A stretch of 64,000 nt of DNA from Scleromitrula shiraiana (GCA_028455995.1 JABELC010000008.1:1673501-1737500); one strand, 5' to 3'; counted from the stretch's first letter, positions 32,614 to 45,868 are shown. Notes: generated by a model from the sequence alone, not told the origin. A program made the numbers and translations.

Positions 32614-34272
32614 GATGAAATATTGAGGCTTTAGAGTGGGTACAAAAGCATTTTTCTCGAGCCACAAACGTTCTGGTATCCAACAAAAAAAATTCAAGAA
32701 TAGAGAAGATGTTGTGTATCGGCCCCGGTACTCTCTCTCATGAATTTGCTTGTATTCGCACAGTTGCATAGTTCTAGCCCCCAGTCGCAGATCCTTACTG
32801 TAGAATGCTTCATTCGCTAAACCAATCAACACCATTAAGTAATGTTTCACTGCCGCGACATACATTAAGTAATGTTCCACCGCCGCGATATAAAAACCAC
32901 AAAATCGTAATACCTCTACTATAACAATGAAATCATAAACTGTGGATCGGATACAGCCTTACGTGCCGTCCTGCATCGCAAATCTGTGTTACGCTAATGC
33001 GCGGATTAATTACCTGCAGAAAAATGTGGTTTTTTCAGCCTCAAATATTAGCATATGTTAGAACGTCCAACTCAGGCTGTTTTTGCGATTATTTATCTCA
33101 TTGAGATGGAATTGGCAGTGATTGATTGCACTTGCGAAGCCGAGGTCACCATGATCATACGATATCATGACGGACTCTCCGAAGAATGTGCGAGGCTTTT
33201 ATTGATTCATATGCTTCATTTAAGACTGAATCGTGGAAGTATCAATCCGATTGATATCGGCGCATCACATTGGATGAGCGGGACGGCTGGGTAGCATTTT
33301 GAAAATACATACCACTGCAATCAGAGGCCAAACCCTGAGAGGATAAATGGCAATGGAGACATAAGTCTCAATTGAATCGATGTTGTCGCTGTTATAAACA
33401 GCCACAATCAATACAATCCAATCATGAAGAGGGGAAATTGCGCTAAACCTTTCGGGACTCGGTAGTGGCTGGCTGCAACGAACTCCTAAGTCCACAATTC
33501 CTCAATACGAACCCCATGCAACCAATCTGTCATTCAACCCCTCTTCATAATATCCTTCAACATAGGCCTATCATAATGGGAAAACTGGCGCGTTCACAAT
33601 TGCTGCTTAAATGCCAGCTGCTTGACTGATGGTGATTTGTCAAAGACACGCGTATCGCGTATCGATCATAACGGGAATAATACATCGGAGTGTCCAGCTT
33701 CCAAATGGGTACTTTGTCTAAAACATTGCAATAAATGTGTTCGTCATTGCATCTATGTTTTGGGTTATCATACTATATCTTATTGCAGCATCATGTGTTG
33801 AAACCTCATATTGGCATCCTAGAGTTGCATGGCAATAGTTCTACATGCAGAAATGCAACACACGGCTATGCCGAGCATACTCTCCCACATTCACTGGCTG
33901 GTAATTTACTTATCTACCTAGGTTGGTTGGTATTGTGATCAAGGGTTGCTTCAAGTTCGCATACACGAATTTTAGCTGAGTTCTGTGGAATTTGATAATC
34001 GATCAATTCATCTTTACTAAATGCCGATGGGGCTACCGACGGCGATGCCGCTTCAAGTTGATGCAAGGAATGATTTTAGGCTTTTAAAGAGTGGCTTGCG
34101 TAGAACTGCGCATGTTAGGGAGCCAATGTTTAGCATCAACTTCGTGTACAAATGCTGCTCATATTACCGTTGATAGCTCGATATTCTCCAAGTGCAACCC
34201 ATACCCTATCTTCATTCATGGTGAACTTGGGATGAGAAATATCCTGAGATCTTACAAAGCCCATTGTAAGTC
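32614..34272. other. Intergenic with a 30-bp tandem repeat
   Basis: I support no gene in this 1.66 kb. A two-copy 30-bp tandem repeat at 32834-32893 is the only structure seen. Short frames at 33055-33294 (+) and 33265-33495 (-) overlap and have no domain. Confidence 0.45.
32834..32893. repeat. Two-copy 30-bp tandem repeat
   Basis: Both copies read ATTAAGTAATGTT...GCCGCGA. The differences are mainly T/C (TTTCACTG against TTCCACCG, GACAT against GATAT), so the duplication was followed by transitions. Confidence 0.75.
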
Positions 34273-37200
34273 ATGCGATGTCCGAACATCCTTAACTTTT
34301 TCATGTGCTGTTGCCCAGTCTCACATGTTAGTACAGATCTCGAGCCTAATACTATCAATCAAATCTCAACGATAATTCCCATTTCAGAAGAGAAAGAGGA
34401 CAAAATAACATTGCCATCTAGCGGTAAACTACCATCACTGAATTTGTTATCTGTAGAGATGGCGCCGTCTGCCATTCAAAATGGCGGGAGCGCATCCTTT
34501 TCCAAGATTCGTCAAGTATCCAACGGTCTTCAACGTCAAGTATCTTCATCAAGCTTCGATACTCATATAACAAATGGAAATGAGCAGCTTCAGTCGACGC
34601 ATATTCAATTCGCTACACAAAGAATCATCAAGATGTACCGCTCAGAGCTTGGCCAACGTTCAGAACAGTTTCTTCAGAGTTGTACATCTGTTGAGAGCTT
34701 CTTTGATTTCGTTGCTAGTATCCGATTGTTACAGATGCCACATCATGGTAGTCGTTGGGATAAAGTATTGAAGTGGGCAGAATACTTTGCCGGTCAAGTC
34801 TTTGCTTATACAGATGAGATCTCTGCCGTTGCTAAGCCAAGTGAGCAACAAGCAGCCACGATCATATGGGCAAGTTGCAAAGCTTTACTCGAGGTTTGTA
34901 AAATAAATTCTTCATGTTGTTTTTCAGCAAAGACTAATCGGATACAAGATGGGTCCAAAATTTGTTGCCGTCCTAGAAAAGATATTTGGGGTATTCTACA
35001 ACTGCGGTATCACACTCGGAATTTTCGTGCGCCATCACGAACTCTTACATTCTATTGAGGAGTTACAATTCATCTTGACGGCTTGCTACGCTGACCTACT
35101 CAAATTGGTTGTGGGGATTACAATATTTTACACCAGAAGAAATCTTGGTAGGATATCATTTTTTTTATTGATAGAAACAAACTAATTCATCTAGACTCAA
35201 CCTTCAGCGTTCGCGGATTCGACGAACTTTTTGGTAAGAGTATCGACGAGTTCTCTTTGCATAGTGACCGCTTTGTAAACAAGATTTGGTCAACAAAACT
35301 CGAGCGATTAGCGGGGCCAGAAGGTAGGTTCAGACCCCATGTACGCTAAGAAAAGTTCTAAGCATCATCTTATACAGATACATCGGTAGAAGCTATACGC
35401 AGCTTTTTGACCCCTCACGATCGGATAGTGAGACTTCTTGCTGTAAACCGTCGTACCCATACCCCCAGAGCTGATTTTACTTGCGAATGGTTTGACAGGC
35501 ACTTGTTAGAATTCTTACGTAGTGGGAAGAATCTTTTTCTTTTAACAGGACCTGCTGGATCGGGGAAGACAGTGCTTTCGGAATGGGTCGTTGAAAGACT
35601 AGAGGGCTTTAAGGGTCATCGGTCGACCGAGGTCATACGATACACTATTAGTCTGTGCCCTTTATCTATTCAATGGGCTTGTTGCTAACAACATCAACTT
35701 AGATTGTGAGCTAAAATCAGAGTTGACAACGCTCAGCGTCGTCAAGGGCCTCCTGCTTCAGATACTCCAGCTCAGTATAGACGATAATTCCTTATACAAA
35801 CAATTATCCCAAGCATATGATTTGTATCTTCGGGGCAGCCCAAGTGCTCAAGTTGAAGATGCTTTATGGATTGCATTGGAGAAAGGTCTTCGTGCTGATC
35901 GTACACAAACAATTGTTATTGACGGAGTTGATCAACTCTCTGGTAGTGAAGGAGATGGTTTTGCTTTTCTTGAGAGGTTACGGACCATGGTTTCTAGACA
36001 TCAAAACACGAAGATCATCTTATTTTCTCGTCCACTTTCGAAATTTCCTACCGAATACTCGCACTTATCTGTCACTGCAGAACATACCTCTCGAGATATT
36101 CAGTTCTTCACTGAATCATTACTCTCATCAGCAACAATATTTCAACAAAAAGATATTACTTTGCTTACAACGAAGCTCGCTCAGCTTGCAGCGGGTTCCT
36201 TCATTTGGGCAAAGAGTGCGGTCGGGATTCTCAAAGTTGAAAAGACATCGGAAGGAATGAGGAAACGTCTTGAAAGTCTTCCTAAGGCCTTGGGGGAATT
36301 ACTTGATATCACTGTATCATCTTTGGACCTTAAAGATAAGGACACAAAATCCTTACTCGCCTGGCTCTTGGCAAGTGAACGTCCCCTCTTGATTAGTGAG
36401 GTTAAACAATTGTTAGAAATCGATACAGGGGCATGTCAGAACAAACCAAGAACGAATCGTACTGAAGATGACGTTATGAAAGCCATTGGACCATTGGTTG
36501 ACCTGAGCGGAGGCTTCGTTCGCTTTTATCATGAGTTAATCAAGCAAAACATTTTGCAGAAGGCATTGTCGGTGGTGGATTTCAAGAATGCTGGTCCATT
36601 TCCATTCCATCTCAAGGAGGCTCACTATGACTTGACAACAAGAACTCTAGCTTATATCAAAGTCACACTAGGCTCACATCCAGCACAGTCAGCATTGAAC
36701 CCCATGAGTGAGGACGATTTGGACGAACTTTTCGAAAAATATAGTCTCCTCCAATATGCCTCAAGATACTGGATAGTTCATTTTGTGGCATCCCCAATGA
36801 ACGAAACGGCCCAACAAAAGCTCACTTCCGGATTCAAAACCTGCTTTCCAGATTCCACTCTGCTAGCATTGATTGAGGGATCTTGCTTTGAACATCAATT
36901 TCCACCTCATGATGCTCTCAATAAACAGCAATTGGTCTTATCAATCCGAAAATCAATGCTAGGGGAAGTCTCTGAACCAGTGCTCCAAACCATTATCAAT
37001 CTCGCGAGATTGAGGGAAATGAATGTTTTCACAAATGGGATTAATGAATATTACTTTGACGCATGGAAACTCTCCATCACACTAGAGATTTCCTCCATTG
37101 CTTTCAAATGCGCTATGAAATGGATCGAGATAACATCATCTATCTCCATTACCAAGAGGACTGAAATTGTTCAACGCCGGATTGAGGTTCTTGAATACAT

Positions 37201-40200
37201 TATCAAGACTCAAAAGTCTACGAATGCGTCAGCTGAAGAAATAATCACATTCGCTCAAAGTCTAGTTGCTATCTATATCGCAGTTGGTGATAAAGAGAAA
37301 GTTTCCCTATGGCAACGATACGTCTACGAACTGAATCTAGTCATATATGGAGAATATGCGGCCGAGACTATAGGATCATGGGAAATTGTTTCAAGAAGCA
37401 CTGAGAGCTCCACACATGTGGAGAAAAAAACTAGTTCTCTGAAACAGGAGTACGAAACAAGCCTTCGAAAATTGAATGTAACCGATTCAAAACGCCTGGA
37501 ATTGTCATGGGCAATGATTGAGCATTACGAAAAGGAAAAGGATATTACCAGAACCGAGGAAGTGCTGATCAATCTTTGGCAAAGCTTGACAAGCACTACT
37601 CATACCTATGGTGTCTCCATTCAGGAAAAGAAGATTGAAGTTGCTCTTCGTTATGTTGAGTTTCTCAAACGGCAAGCGAGAAAAGCCGAAGCAGAGATTA
37701 TACTCAGAGGTATCCATGTCGATCTCGAGCATAGTGATATAAAATCTTCGGTTTTGGCACAACACACAAAGACCGTTGCTGAACACTTGCAAAGTATCGG
37801 CTCCGTTGCAGCGGCTTCATTGGTTTTTGGTAGGCTGTGGGACTATTATGTAAGGACTGGTAAACAAGAGACCACAGAAGCAAAGGCAGTTTTCAAAAGT
37901 GTCACGGATACGACTAAGGCTACCAAAGAAGAGACAACTTGGGATGTCACAACCATCCGCGAGACGTATGAGAAAACCATCATCAACAAGACAACTAAAA
38001 CCCTCGACATCCACACCGTACATACCTCTACATCATTATGTACAACATATTATTCCGAGCAGAGATGGTCAGAAGTTGTAAAAATTGCCAATTCAGTTCT
38101 TACTCGATTGTGGCCCGCTTTCTCTGGCAATAATTTCACAACCCCTCTCCCTTCCAACTTTACTGCAGAGTCTTTAGAGCTGCTAGATCGATTAGCCTTT
38201 TCATATTTCAAACTCCGTCAACTTGAGTCAGCGGAGATGGTCTATCGAAAAATATTCTACGCTACTATAGCTACCCCAGATTCTCCCGACGAGCTTCTTG
38301 TCTCAACATCTAAGAACCTGATTGACTTTTATGAGTCTCATTCGATGACAACTAAACTTATTGTTGTGTATCGGGATCTTCATCGCGAAGTTGAAAGGCG
38401 TCATGGCAAAACAAATGCATGGACCATCAAGACATTATATCTATTGGGCGAATTAAGTATGCAGATATACGATATCACAAGTGCAGAAGGTGCCTACCGT
38501 GCTATTCATAGCAATCTAGGCAGTTCTGAGATTTGCCACCGGGATGCCATCAGGGCAGCATTAGCACTATGTGTTATTTACGAACAACTACGTCAATATG
38601 CCACAGCTCAGAAGATGTGTGATACCCTTTGGCAGATGTTCATCAAACATGGGAAAGAATATGACCTGAAACCAGACTTCGCAGAGGAGCTCTATGAACG
38701 TCATGTTCGACTAATTCGCCATGGAACAGAGCCAGACTATAGTTTGATACGTCAACTTACTTTGAACTTCCGGAAGGCATGTATTGGACTATATGGTGTC
38801 CATAATGAAGCCACAATACAAGCCACACTTCAACTTGCAGAAATTGACGAAGACCATGACCAATATCGTGAGGAAGCTATATTCATGTATGAAGATGCGG
38901 ACCTGAAAGCACACGAAGCTCCTAAGGGAGAGATTTCCGAGATAACATTTTCAGCTGTACTTGAAGCAAAAAAACGGTTGCCTCATCTGTACTCAATCTC
39001 GAAGCTCTCTAACTCAGTCAAGGCAATTACTCTGTACAAACAAGAGTTCTCCAAGTTCCAGACTGAAAAGGGCCATACTCATCGAGATACTCTGCTGTGG
39101 CTTGGACATCTCACCACAGCTCTAACTCAGCAAGACAATGCAGAGTCAAAGATTCAGGCTCAACAGCTTCTCCAATCTTCCATTTTAGAAGTTTTGAAAC
39201 ACGAGAAGAATTCTCAGATTCTATCTGATTCGGCACTTGTTTTTGCAAATCTTTATAAACGTGCTGGATCTGAATCCTACGCATTGAAACTCATTAAACA
39301 ACTCCGAACTCATGCTGTGTTTGGTAACTCGGAGTTAAAAATTGATAGGCTTGAGAATCACACTTGGGTTTTCTTGGTTGGCTTCGAATCCGCCGTGACA
39401 GGTAGAAAAGAGCTCTACTCATCAATCATGGCTGACCTATTTACGGAGGCCTTCATTTATCAATTGTACCAGCGCTCAATAACCCAGAAGGAACCATTTA
39501 TCACTGTTCTTTCAAAAGCATCGAGACTCGTTTCATTCTTACGAGACATTGATGATGCAGCCGGGCTTGAGATTGCTGACCGTCAAATATTGGAGTACTT
39601 TGCAATATCTCTGGGATTGAAGAAAGGCACCAACAGCATCATTCTCCGGGACTTTATGCATAACGTTCTGTTCAGCATTAATGAGGCCGATGCAGATGTT
39701 TCTGTATTGCGAGCGGGATATGGGACGACTAGTGCATATCTAAGCAAAGGCAACTTTATTGGGGCTCGGGAGCTTGCTCACTATATCGATCGCTTCCAGC
39801 AATCTTTTGGTGGTTATGATAACCTATCAAAGATTGATCTAGGACTTCGATTGGCTCTGATTCTTGTTCACACCAAAAACGGTCATACCGTTGATTCTCA
39901 AACTCACACTTCGCTGTTGGAAATGTCAGGGTCCATCATGAAGCAAATCATTCAAAAGTTCCGCAGTGGCCAGCTTCAAATCGTGGATATGCCTATTGAG
40001 GAGCTCAATAACGCATGTGGATTACTGGGAGAAATCAATGATTTGGAGAATCTTGAGGTAAGTACAATCTTTTTTTATATGGTGGTAATGTTTTATTGAC
40101 AATATATCCAGTGGCTACTTCTGCAACTCTGGAACTCCCGCCATTCTCAAAAGTCATGGTCATCTTCAACCATCGTACACATCGGTCGTCTCCTAGTGGA

Positions 40201-40789
40201 AACGCAATTTAGTCGTGGTCGTATCGAAGAAGCGATTCACCTTTGCGAAGATATGTGCTACAACGTGCGTCGGGTCTGGGGATCTCTCGATGCCACTACT
40301 CTAGAAATGCAATCGCTCCTCTCATCCTTCTACAGTTCCTCAGCCAACCACGCAAAAGCCATGAGAGTTCATGAAGAAGCCCTCCGCGAGACCATTCGCG
40401 ATGCCGGTGAAGAATTGCATCCTTCCGAATCTTGCCAAATAGCTCTTCGACAAATCGATCTACTTAAACGGACTTATCAACGACTTGGAAAATGGGATAA
40501 AGATCCAAATAACTACATTGATCTTTTCCAACAGGTTAGTCAGAGATTTGAGGGAGAGGATTCCTGGAAGTCTGCCAAAGTTCAGAGCATTGAGAAATGG
40601 CAGCCAAAGGGAGCTGATAATTTGGGCATTTGGCATCGACCGGCTAGTTTTGAGTTTATGGATTCGGCTGGGCAGAGACATCATGAGAATAGGTTGAGAC
40701 AGAGTAGTGGAGCTTGGTATGGTTCTTGGCATATTAATGGGAACAGGAATGGTAGTATGCATAGCAGTACTGCCTCGTTAGCGCGTTAA
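34273..40789 (+). CDS. Large STAND NTPase: DUF7708-like N terminus, NACHT-like domain, TPR-type C terminus (2084 aa)
   Basis: This is an NLR-architecture protein. Exons are 34273-34893, 34949-35147, 35195-35323, 35378-35650, 35703-40057 and 40112-40789, and all phases close. After a polar, Cys-containing N terminus (FMCCCPVSH), residues about 110-270 resemble DUF7708, a helical domain often preceding fungal NACHT modules (AATIIWASCKALLE...LLHSIEELQFILTACYADLL). The NTPase has a P-loop GPAGSGKT (374-381), Walker B IVIDGVDQL (478-486) and a sensor-like IILFSRP (about 512-518). Beyond about residue 800 the chain is helical with TPR-like pairs (LDRLAFSYFKLRQLESAEMV; AALALCVIYEQLRQYATAQK), ending in a Ser/Asn/Gly-rich tail. 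In this class the repeats usually sense a ligand and the N terminus signals. Heterokaryon incompatibility or immunity is inference. The ATG at 34303 is an alternative start. Confidence 0.78.
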
Positions 40790-41498
40790 TTGGTGTGGAA
40801 GTGGATCTGAGCGAGGAGAGTTGTATGATGTGCGCGATCTTTCTTTTGTGTTTTCTCTCTTTGCGAGTGAACTTCAACCTCATTTCCTGTCTGCTCGTGA
40901 ACTTTCTGTATGTCTGTCGTTATTGGGTTTAATTATAATCGCGTGTTTAGTTAGTCAATTAATGATAATCTAATATTTCTTGTTTAACGAACTTCATATA
41001 GCTGCTGGAATCTTTTCATATACGATTAGCATTAAATATTCTTGGGAAAATATCAAGATCGATAATTGTTCTAAAAAGAGTATTGATACAAATAAATCAA
41101 TCAAATAGGGAATAAATGCTTGAGTAGTTGTAATTTCGAATTTCCGTCCGTTTAAGACATAAATATTTAACTGCGTTTTGATATCTTGAATGTTTGTGTA
41201 TCAAATAAGCATCCAGAACCGAATCGACTTAAGTGCAATTTCAACATCTGTTTCTCAAAGAAATTGTGGAAATAAGATAACCTGAGATCTGTTTGCATGT
41301 CTGAATTTTGAATGAAGGTCATAGGATGGATCAGCCTGCCCTACATTGATCATCATCTAGAAACTTTGTCCCCTATTATCACATATATCCAACGAGCGGG
41401 GATTAGTAGCACTACCAAAATTCCAGCTAGCTATTGATTCCCCATCATACATTAGCATTGACTTCTATAGAAATGGAAAGAGCTGTAGGAGTAAGGAA
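40790..41498. other. Convergent intergenic region
   Basis: This AT-rich 3' region lies between the STAND gene and the minus-strand NPP1-like gene. I see no gene. Confidence 0.5.
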
Positions 41499-42407
41499 CT
41501 AACGGTCAATGTTATCCGTACTTCTCAAATGAAAGTAAGCCCAAAACTGATAATCGTTTGATCGAAAATCGGGATTGAAGCAAGTATCTTTATTGCGGCT
41601 CTCCGGGTTGTAATGAATTGAGTGATGATGTTTGCTGATGTATATTTTCGGGTAGTTACGCGAATGGTTGTTGTCTAATAGCAAGTCATCGGTTCTGTGT
41701 GGAGTTAGTTTTCGATATCCAAGTTCCGGAGAGAGGGGTCCGCAGGTTTTACCCATCAAATGTACTGGGAATATTGTCCCAGTATCCTATTCCATATGTA
41801 CCGTCTGTTTCCATAAGTAGACCATATCTTGTCCATGTTGCATTATCATGGCTGGTAAATTTAATAATTGCCCATTCCCAATCATTTTTGTGAGATGAAT
41901 CCTATGATTTCAAAGTTAAGTTCAGTTCCAGTAGACGATGATTTTATGTTCGGAGGGTCGCTAACGTGTTTGAAATAAAGACCGTAGTAGATTCTCCATG
42001 AGTTGTCGTTAGGACAATACTTCACCTGCCAATATGTAGGCACGGTGGGAAATGGCTCGCCAGAAACATTGTAGTATCCGGTGTTAGGACCTTGCAATTG
42101 CGGTTGGGGCGGGCATCCACCATTTTGCTGTCCACCAATCGTGCAAAGCACGATAGGGACATTAACGCCAGTAGTTTGATGGCCCAGACCATCTTCGGCG
42201 GCACTTGGCATGCAAGATCCGGATGCCATGTACCATAGTCTTCGGCTCTTATGTTAGAATACAAGATAGAAGGATGTTGTGATATTCTTACGGAGCTGCT
42301 GCTTCGGCTGCTGCTATTCCGCCATCGGTGAAGTGACTGGTAGTTAAGGGCGTATTTGCCTGTACAGCTACAATCTTGAATAACATGAATGATAGAAGAT
42401 AAATCAT
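41499..42407 (-). CDS. Secreted NPP1/necrosis-inducing-protein-like protein (246 aa)
   Basis: This belongs to the NPP1 (NLP) family of secreted proteins, known from plant-associated fungi and oomycetes. Four exons close the frame: 42292-42407, 41966-42245, 41753-41901 and 41499-41694, with introns of 46, 64 and 58 nt. The start is followed by a clear signal peptide (MIYLLSFMLFKIVAVQA). The length of 246 aa is normal for the family. The hallmark heptapeptide GHRHDWE appears as SHKNDWE at about residues 135-141. The first His, the Asp, Trp and Glu are kept, while Gly and the second His are replaced. Downstream YWDNIP and KIYISKHHHSIHY fit the family pattern, and several Cys pairs are present. 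Whether this divergent member is active cannot be told. Non-cytotoxic NLPs are common. Confidence 0.65.
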
Positions 42408-43582
42408 ATTCAAGGTTGTTGATTATTGACAGATGTTTTTCTACGAAAGAATTCTTAAGATCGATTGAAGTAGCAAAAGTGTAATGGAAGAAAACAGTAG
42501 TTTCCAGGGTTGGATTCAGAATTTAATCGACATGACTTCATATCTGATGAATGAAATTTGGAGCCAAGCGTTATAACGGCTATAATGCGATGTGGCTTGA
42601 ACTTGTGTATCGTTATACAATATTGGAATACATATGTATAAAACTCGAAATATCAAGATCACTTGGGGAAATAAAGTACTCTTTGCAACCAGATGATGCA
42701 TCTAGGTGCTGGGTCTCGTACAATACCCAGTAATTCTAATATAATCTTATAGTTCCTTGATATTTCTCTTCGAATGGATACACAACGAGATTCACAGTAA
42801 GTTCAGGGCGCGTCTCCAAAAATGTTCGATTCGGATTTTGTTGACCAAGGTTCACTTGTCCTAGATAGTTTAAAAATCTCGAAAGACATTTGAGCTTGTC
42901 CGGTAGTGCACGTAATTAAGTCTTTTGTAACTCAGATACCCAACAGTAGTTTTGAATCATTTCTGTCACAATCCATTCGTCATAAGGTGTTCCATCCATT
43001 TCAACCGTTTGGCGCTTGGCAGAGGGGATTTCACTCCCGTGTACGACCATAAGAACTTTATCGGATGACAGTTTATGTTCAGGTTACAGTGCCAAACGTG
43101 TAACAAAATTGTCGTTATTGACAGTGGATACATACTTCCGCTAAAATTGGAAATTCGAGGACTACTTTAACATGCAGTAATTCCGGAATATGTCCCGGCA
43201 GAACGTTTGAAATCTATTACAACAAATGCTTGCGGGCCGGCCCCCCGATTACCCCTTGACTAAATTTCCCCACAATGCTGGAGATCACCATGACGGCAAA
43301 AATATTCATCGGTCCATTATTTGTACGGGGAAGTTGTCCCTCATTAATTTGAAATCTGTTTGATATTCATATATCTGTGCGGATTTAAAGATGTCTGAGG
43401 AAAATTATTTATGTCGAGATCGTCTTGATTCTATGATGGACGGGGATCATTATCGGATATATGGGATCCTTTCCGGTTTGTTCTTGTTATTGCTAGAACT
43501 ATAGAAAGAATAACTTCATTGCAATTTTGATGTAATATCTGATGTTTCTTTTTTCATCTTTCATTCCTCACCGTGTTTGACA
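42408..43582. other. Intergenic between NPP1-like gene and GH5 pseudogene
   Basis: This is the upstream region of two divergent loci. A small GC island (GCGGGCCGGCCCCCCG) stands out at about 43231-43246 in AT-rich surroundings. I see no gene. Confidence 0.45.
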
Positions 43583-45090
43583 ATGCATCTCAAGCATATC
43601 ATCACAACAATTGGGGTCCTCGCGGCCTCAATGAGTTCAACAATCTATTATGCAGGAATAGCAGAAAGTGGCGGGTAGTTTGGAGTATATAGTATGTTTT
43701 TTGAATTGATACGAGGAATATTGAATATCATCGATCACTGACATCTAGGTTAGAGGTGGAACCGGTGTCGTTGGTATAGGATTACCCGGAAGATTTGGTG
43801 CAGATTATAGTTTTATCAACAAATCCTCCATTGATATTTCCGTGGACCAGAACAAAGTATGCAAATATAACATACCCAGGTAAATCTCTTCCGTGTAGCA
43901 TTTCTTCTCGAGCGAATGTGCCCGCATGCAACGGGGCTTGGTTCCACATTCAACGAAACTGTAAGTCCATTCAGTCAGGCCGGGCATGCCAATAGTCCAG
44001 ATAATCCGGAAACTTCATGAACTGTATAGCCTTTTCAGGTATAAAAAGTCCCATAGTCAATCAGAATATATCAAAAATAGCACAAAACGTGACACTCACG
44101 TGATATCTCTGAACTGAAAAGCCTGGTGTTCGAGATTTTGGGCGGACTACTTGACAACCATTGGAACTATAGGCATCACTAGGCAAGAGATATAAAATCA
44201 TCTTCTAACGAATATCTTCTCTAGCACTCTTCCTACTTCGCAGATGCAATAAACTATATAACCCAGACAGAATCTGCATACGCTATTCTAGATCCTGACA
44301 AGTACATGCGCTACAACAACCTTTCACAACAGCCCTTCTCTGGCTCTGTCATTGGAAATACAAGCGATCCTGCCGCAGCCACAACAGCACAATTTGGGGC
44401 TTTTTGGGGAGAACTAGCTAGAAGATTCAAGAACAATGGAAAAGTTATCTTCGGACTGATGAACGAGGTTAGTTTATTACTCTAGCAATAATTGAATGAC
44501 TAATAATCAAGTATCTAGTTTAGTATTGGCAAATGATCAAGCATCAATTCCGGCGATCCGAAAGACTGGAGCAAAGAACTTGTAAGTGCTATCCCCCTTT
44601 TTCGAAATTTTCGTCAACCAACTTAAACCCAACAGAATCCTCGCACCAGGAAACTCCTAGACTGGTGGTCATTCCTAGCCCGAAGGAAGTCATCCCTCAA
44701 GTGTACTAATGCAAAATATCAGAGCTCCCATCAACAACACTAGTAACAATCCCTCTATCCTAATTTCATCTCCTCACTACCCCGGTCCAAAGCACCCCAC
44801 TAGCACCGCCTCCCCCTCCAGCAATCGACATCCAGGGATACCTCGACGTCGGTTTCTCCGGCGGGCACTCCCGCTGCGCCTCCCCCGTCCCCGAACTCCT
44901 CGCTCCCCTAACCGCCTGGCTCAATACCTACATTCTCAAAGCCATGATTACCTAATTCGGCGGCTCCAACGGCACAGAATGCGTCCCCTACCTCCCAGGC
45001 ATCCTAAACTACATGGCCCAAAACGATTAATACATAAGCTGGACCGTATGGGCGGCCGGTCCTGTCTGGGAGAGTTATAGCCCGTTGTAG
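43583..45090 (+). pseudogene. GH5 endoglucanase (cellulase) pseudogene
   Basis: These are the remains of a secreted family-5 cellulase. After the ATG comes a signal-peptide-like segment, then YYAGIAESGG and a TAG. Later exon-like pieces carry GH5 marks in order: GTGVVGIGLPGRFGADYSFI, FVDQNK, QFGAFWGELARRFKNNGKVI followed by FGLMNE (the acid/base Glu region NE), IRKTGAKN-LILAPGN, a DVGFSGGHSRCASPVPELL block (the residue before DVGF, H/K, is altered) and YISWTVWAAGP near the C terminus. In-frame stops include TAG within the S-TGGHS segment (Trp expected in both places), TAA before FGGSNGTEC and TAA before YISW. TGG-to-TAG and CAA-to-TAA are transitions of RIP type. Intron borders are partly recognisable. 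It cannot give an active enzyme. Confidence 0.72.
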
Positions 45091-45868
45091 TGATGGTAAT
45101 CGGCTGGGGACTTTGGAACCGGGGAGTTTGGCTGCGGATGACAGTCCGGGGTGAGTCTTGTATTTTTTGTTTTTATTTCCACTGTTAGATGTGAGAGAGG
45201 GGGGGGTTATGGGGTAGGGGGGATTGAAATTAATAGGGCATGGGGAATGTTGAGAATTGAGGTGGATGGGGATTGTGCTAATGTGTTTATGTTGTATCAT
45301 TAATTTTTACACCACAGTCTGACAAGCGACTATCCAGCCCCTCCTACCCCCTACCAAAGACATTCCAGCGAACGGGCGCTGCCACGGTGAAGGGTGAGAA
45401 ATAGTGATGTGATGTGATGATGGCTATGATTATAAAGCGGTTGAACGGTTGCGTAAGATATTACTTGGACTTTGTACATGGATGGAGTTTGCTTGAAGTA
45501 TGTGCATATTTATTTAGTGACAGATGTACAATGGATTGTAGATAGTAAATATCTTTTTGAACCTCCGAATATTATATAGCAATGACTCGGATATAGCACA
45601 TTTTCACGTTTTAAAACAAACAAATCACAGAAAACAGTATTGTAAGTAGTAGAATCATAAACTTCATTTATGGTATCTCATCTCATCACATCGCATTCCC
45701 CATCATGAAATCTTTAATCATCTTATCTATCCCACCCACCACCATCGCAATATATGTATATTCAAAAGCTGTCCTTATCCTTAAAAACAATGCACCTCTC
45801 TTCTGTCTGTTCTTATCGGTCTGGTTAATACACAAGTATAATCGAAATATACAATCAATACAATGCAA
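45091..45868. other. Convergent intergenic region
   Basis: This region separates the GH5 pseudogene from the 3' end of trs120. A G-rich/T-rich patch lies around 45200-45240. I see no gene. Confidence 0.5.
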
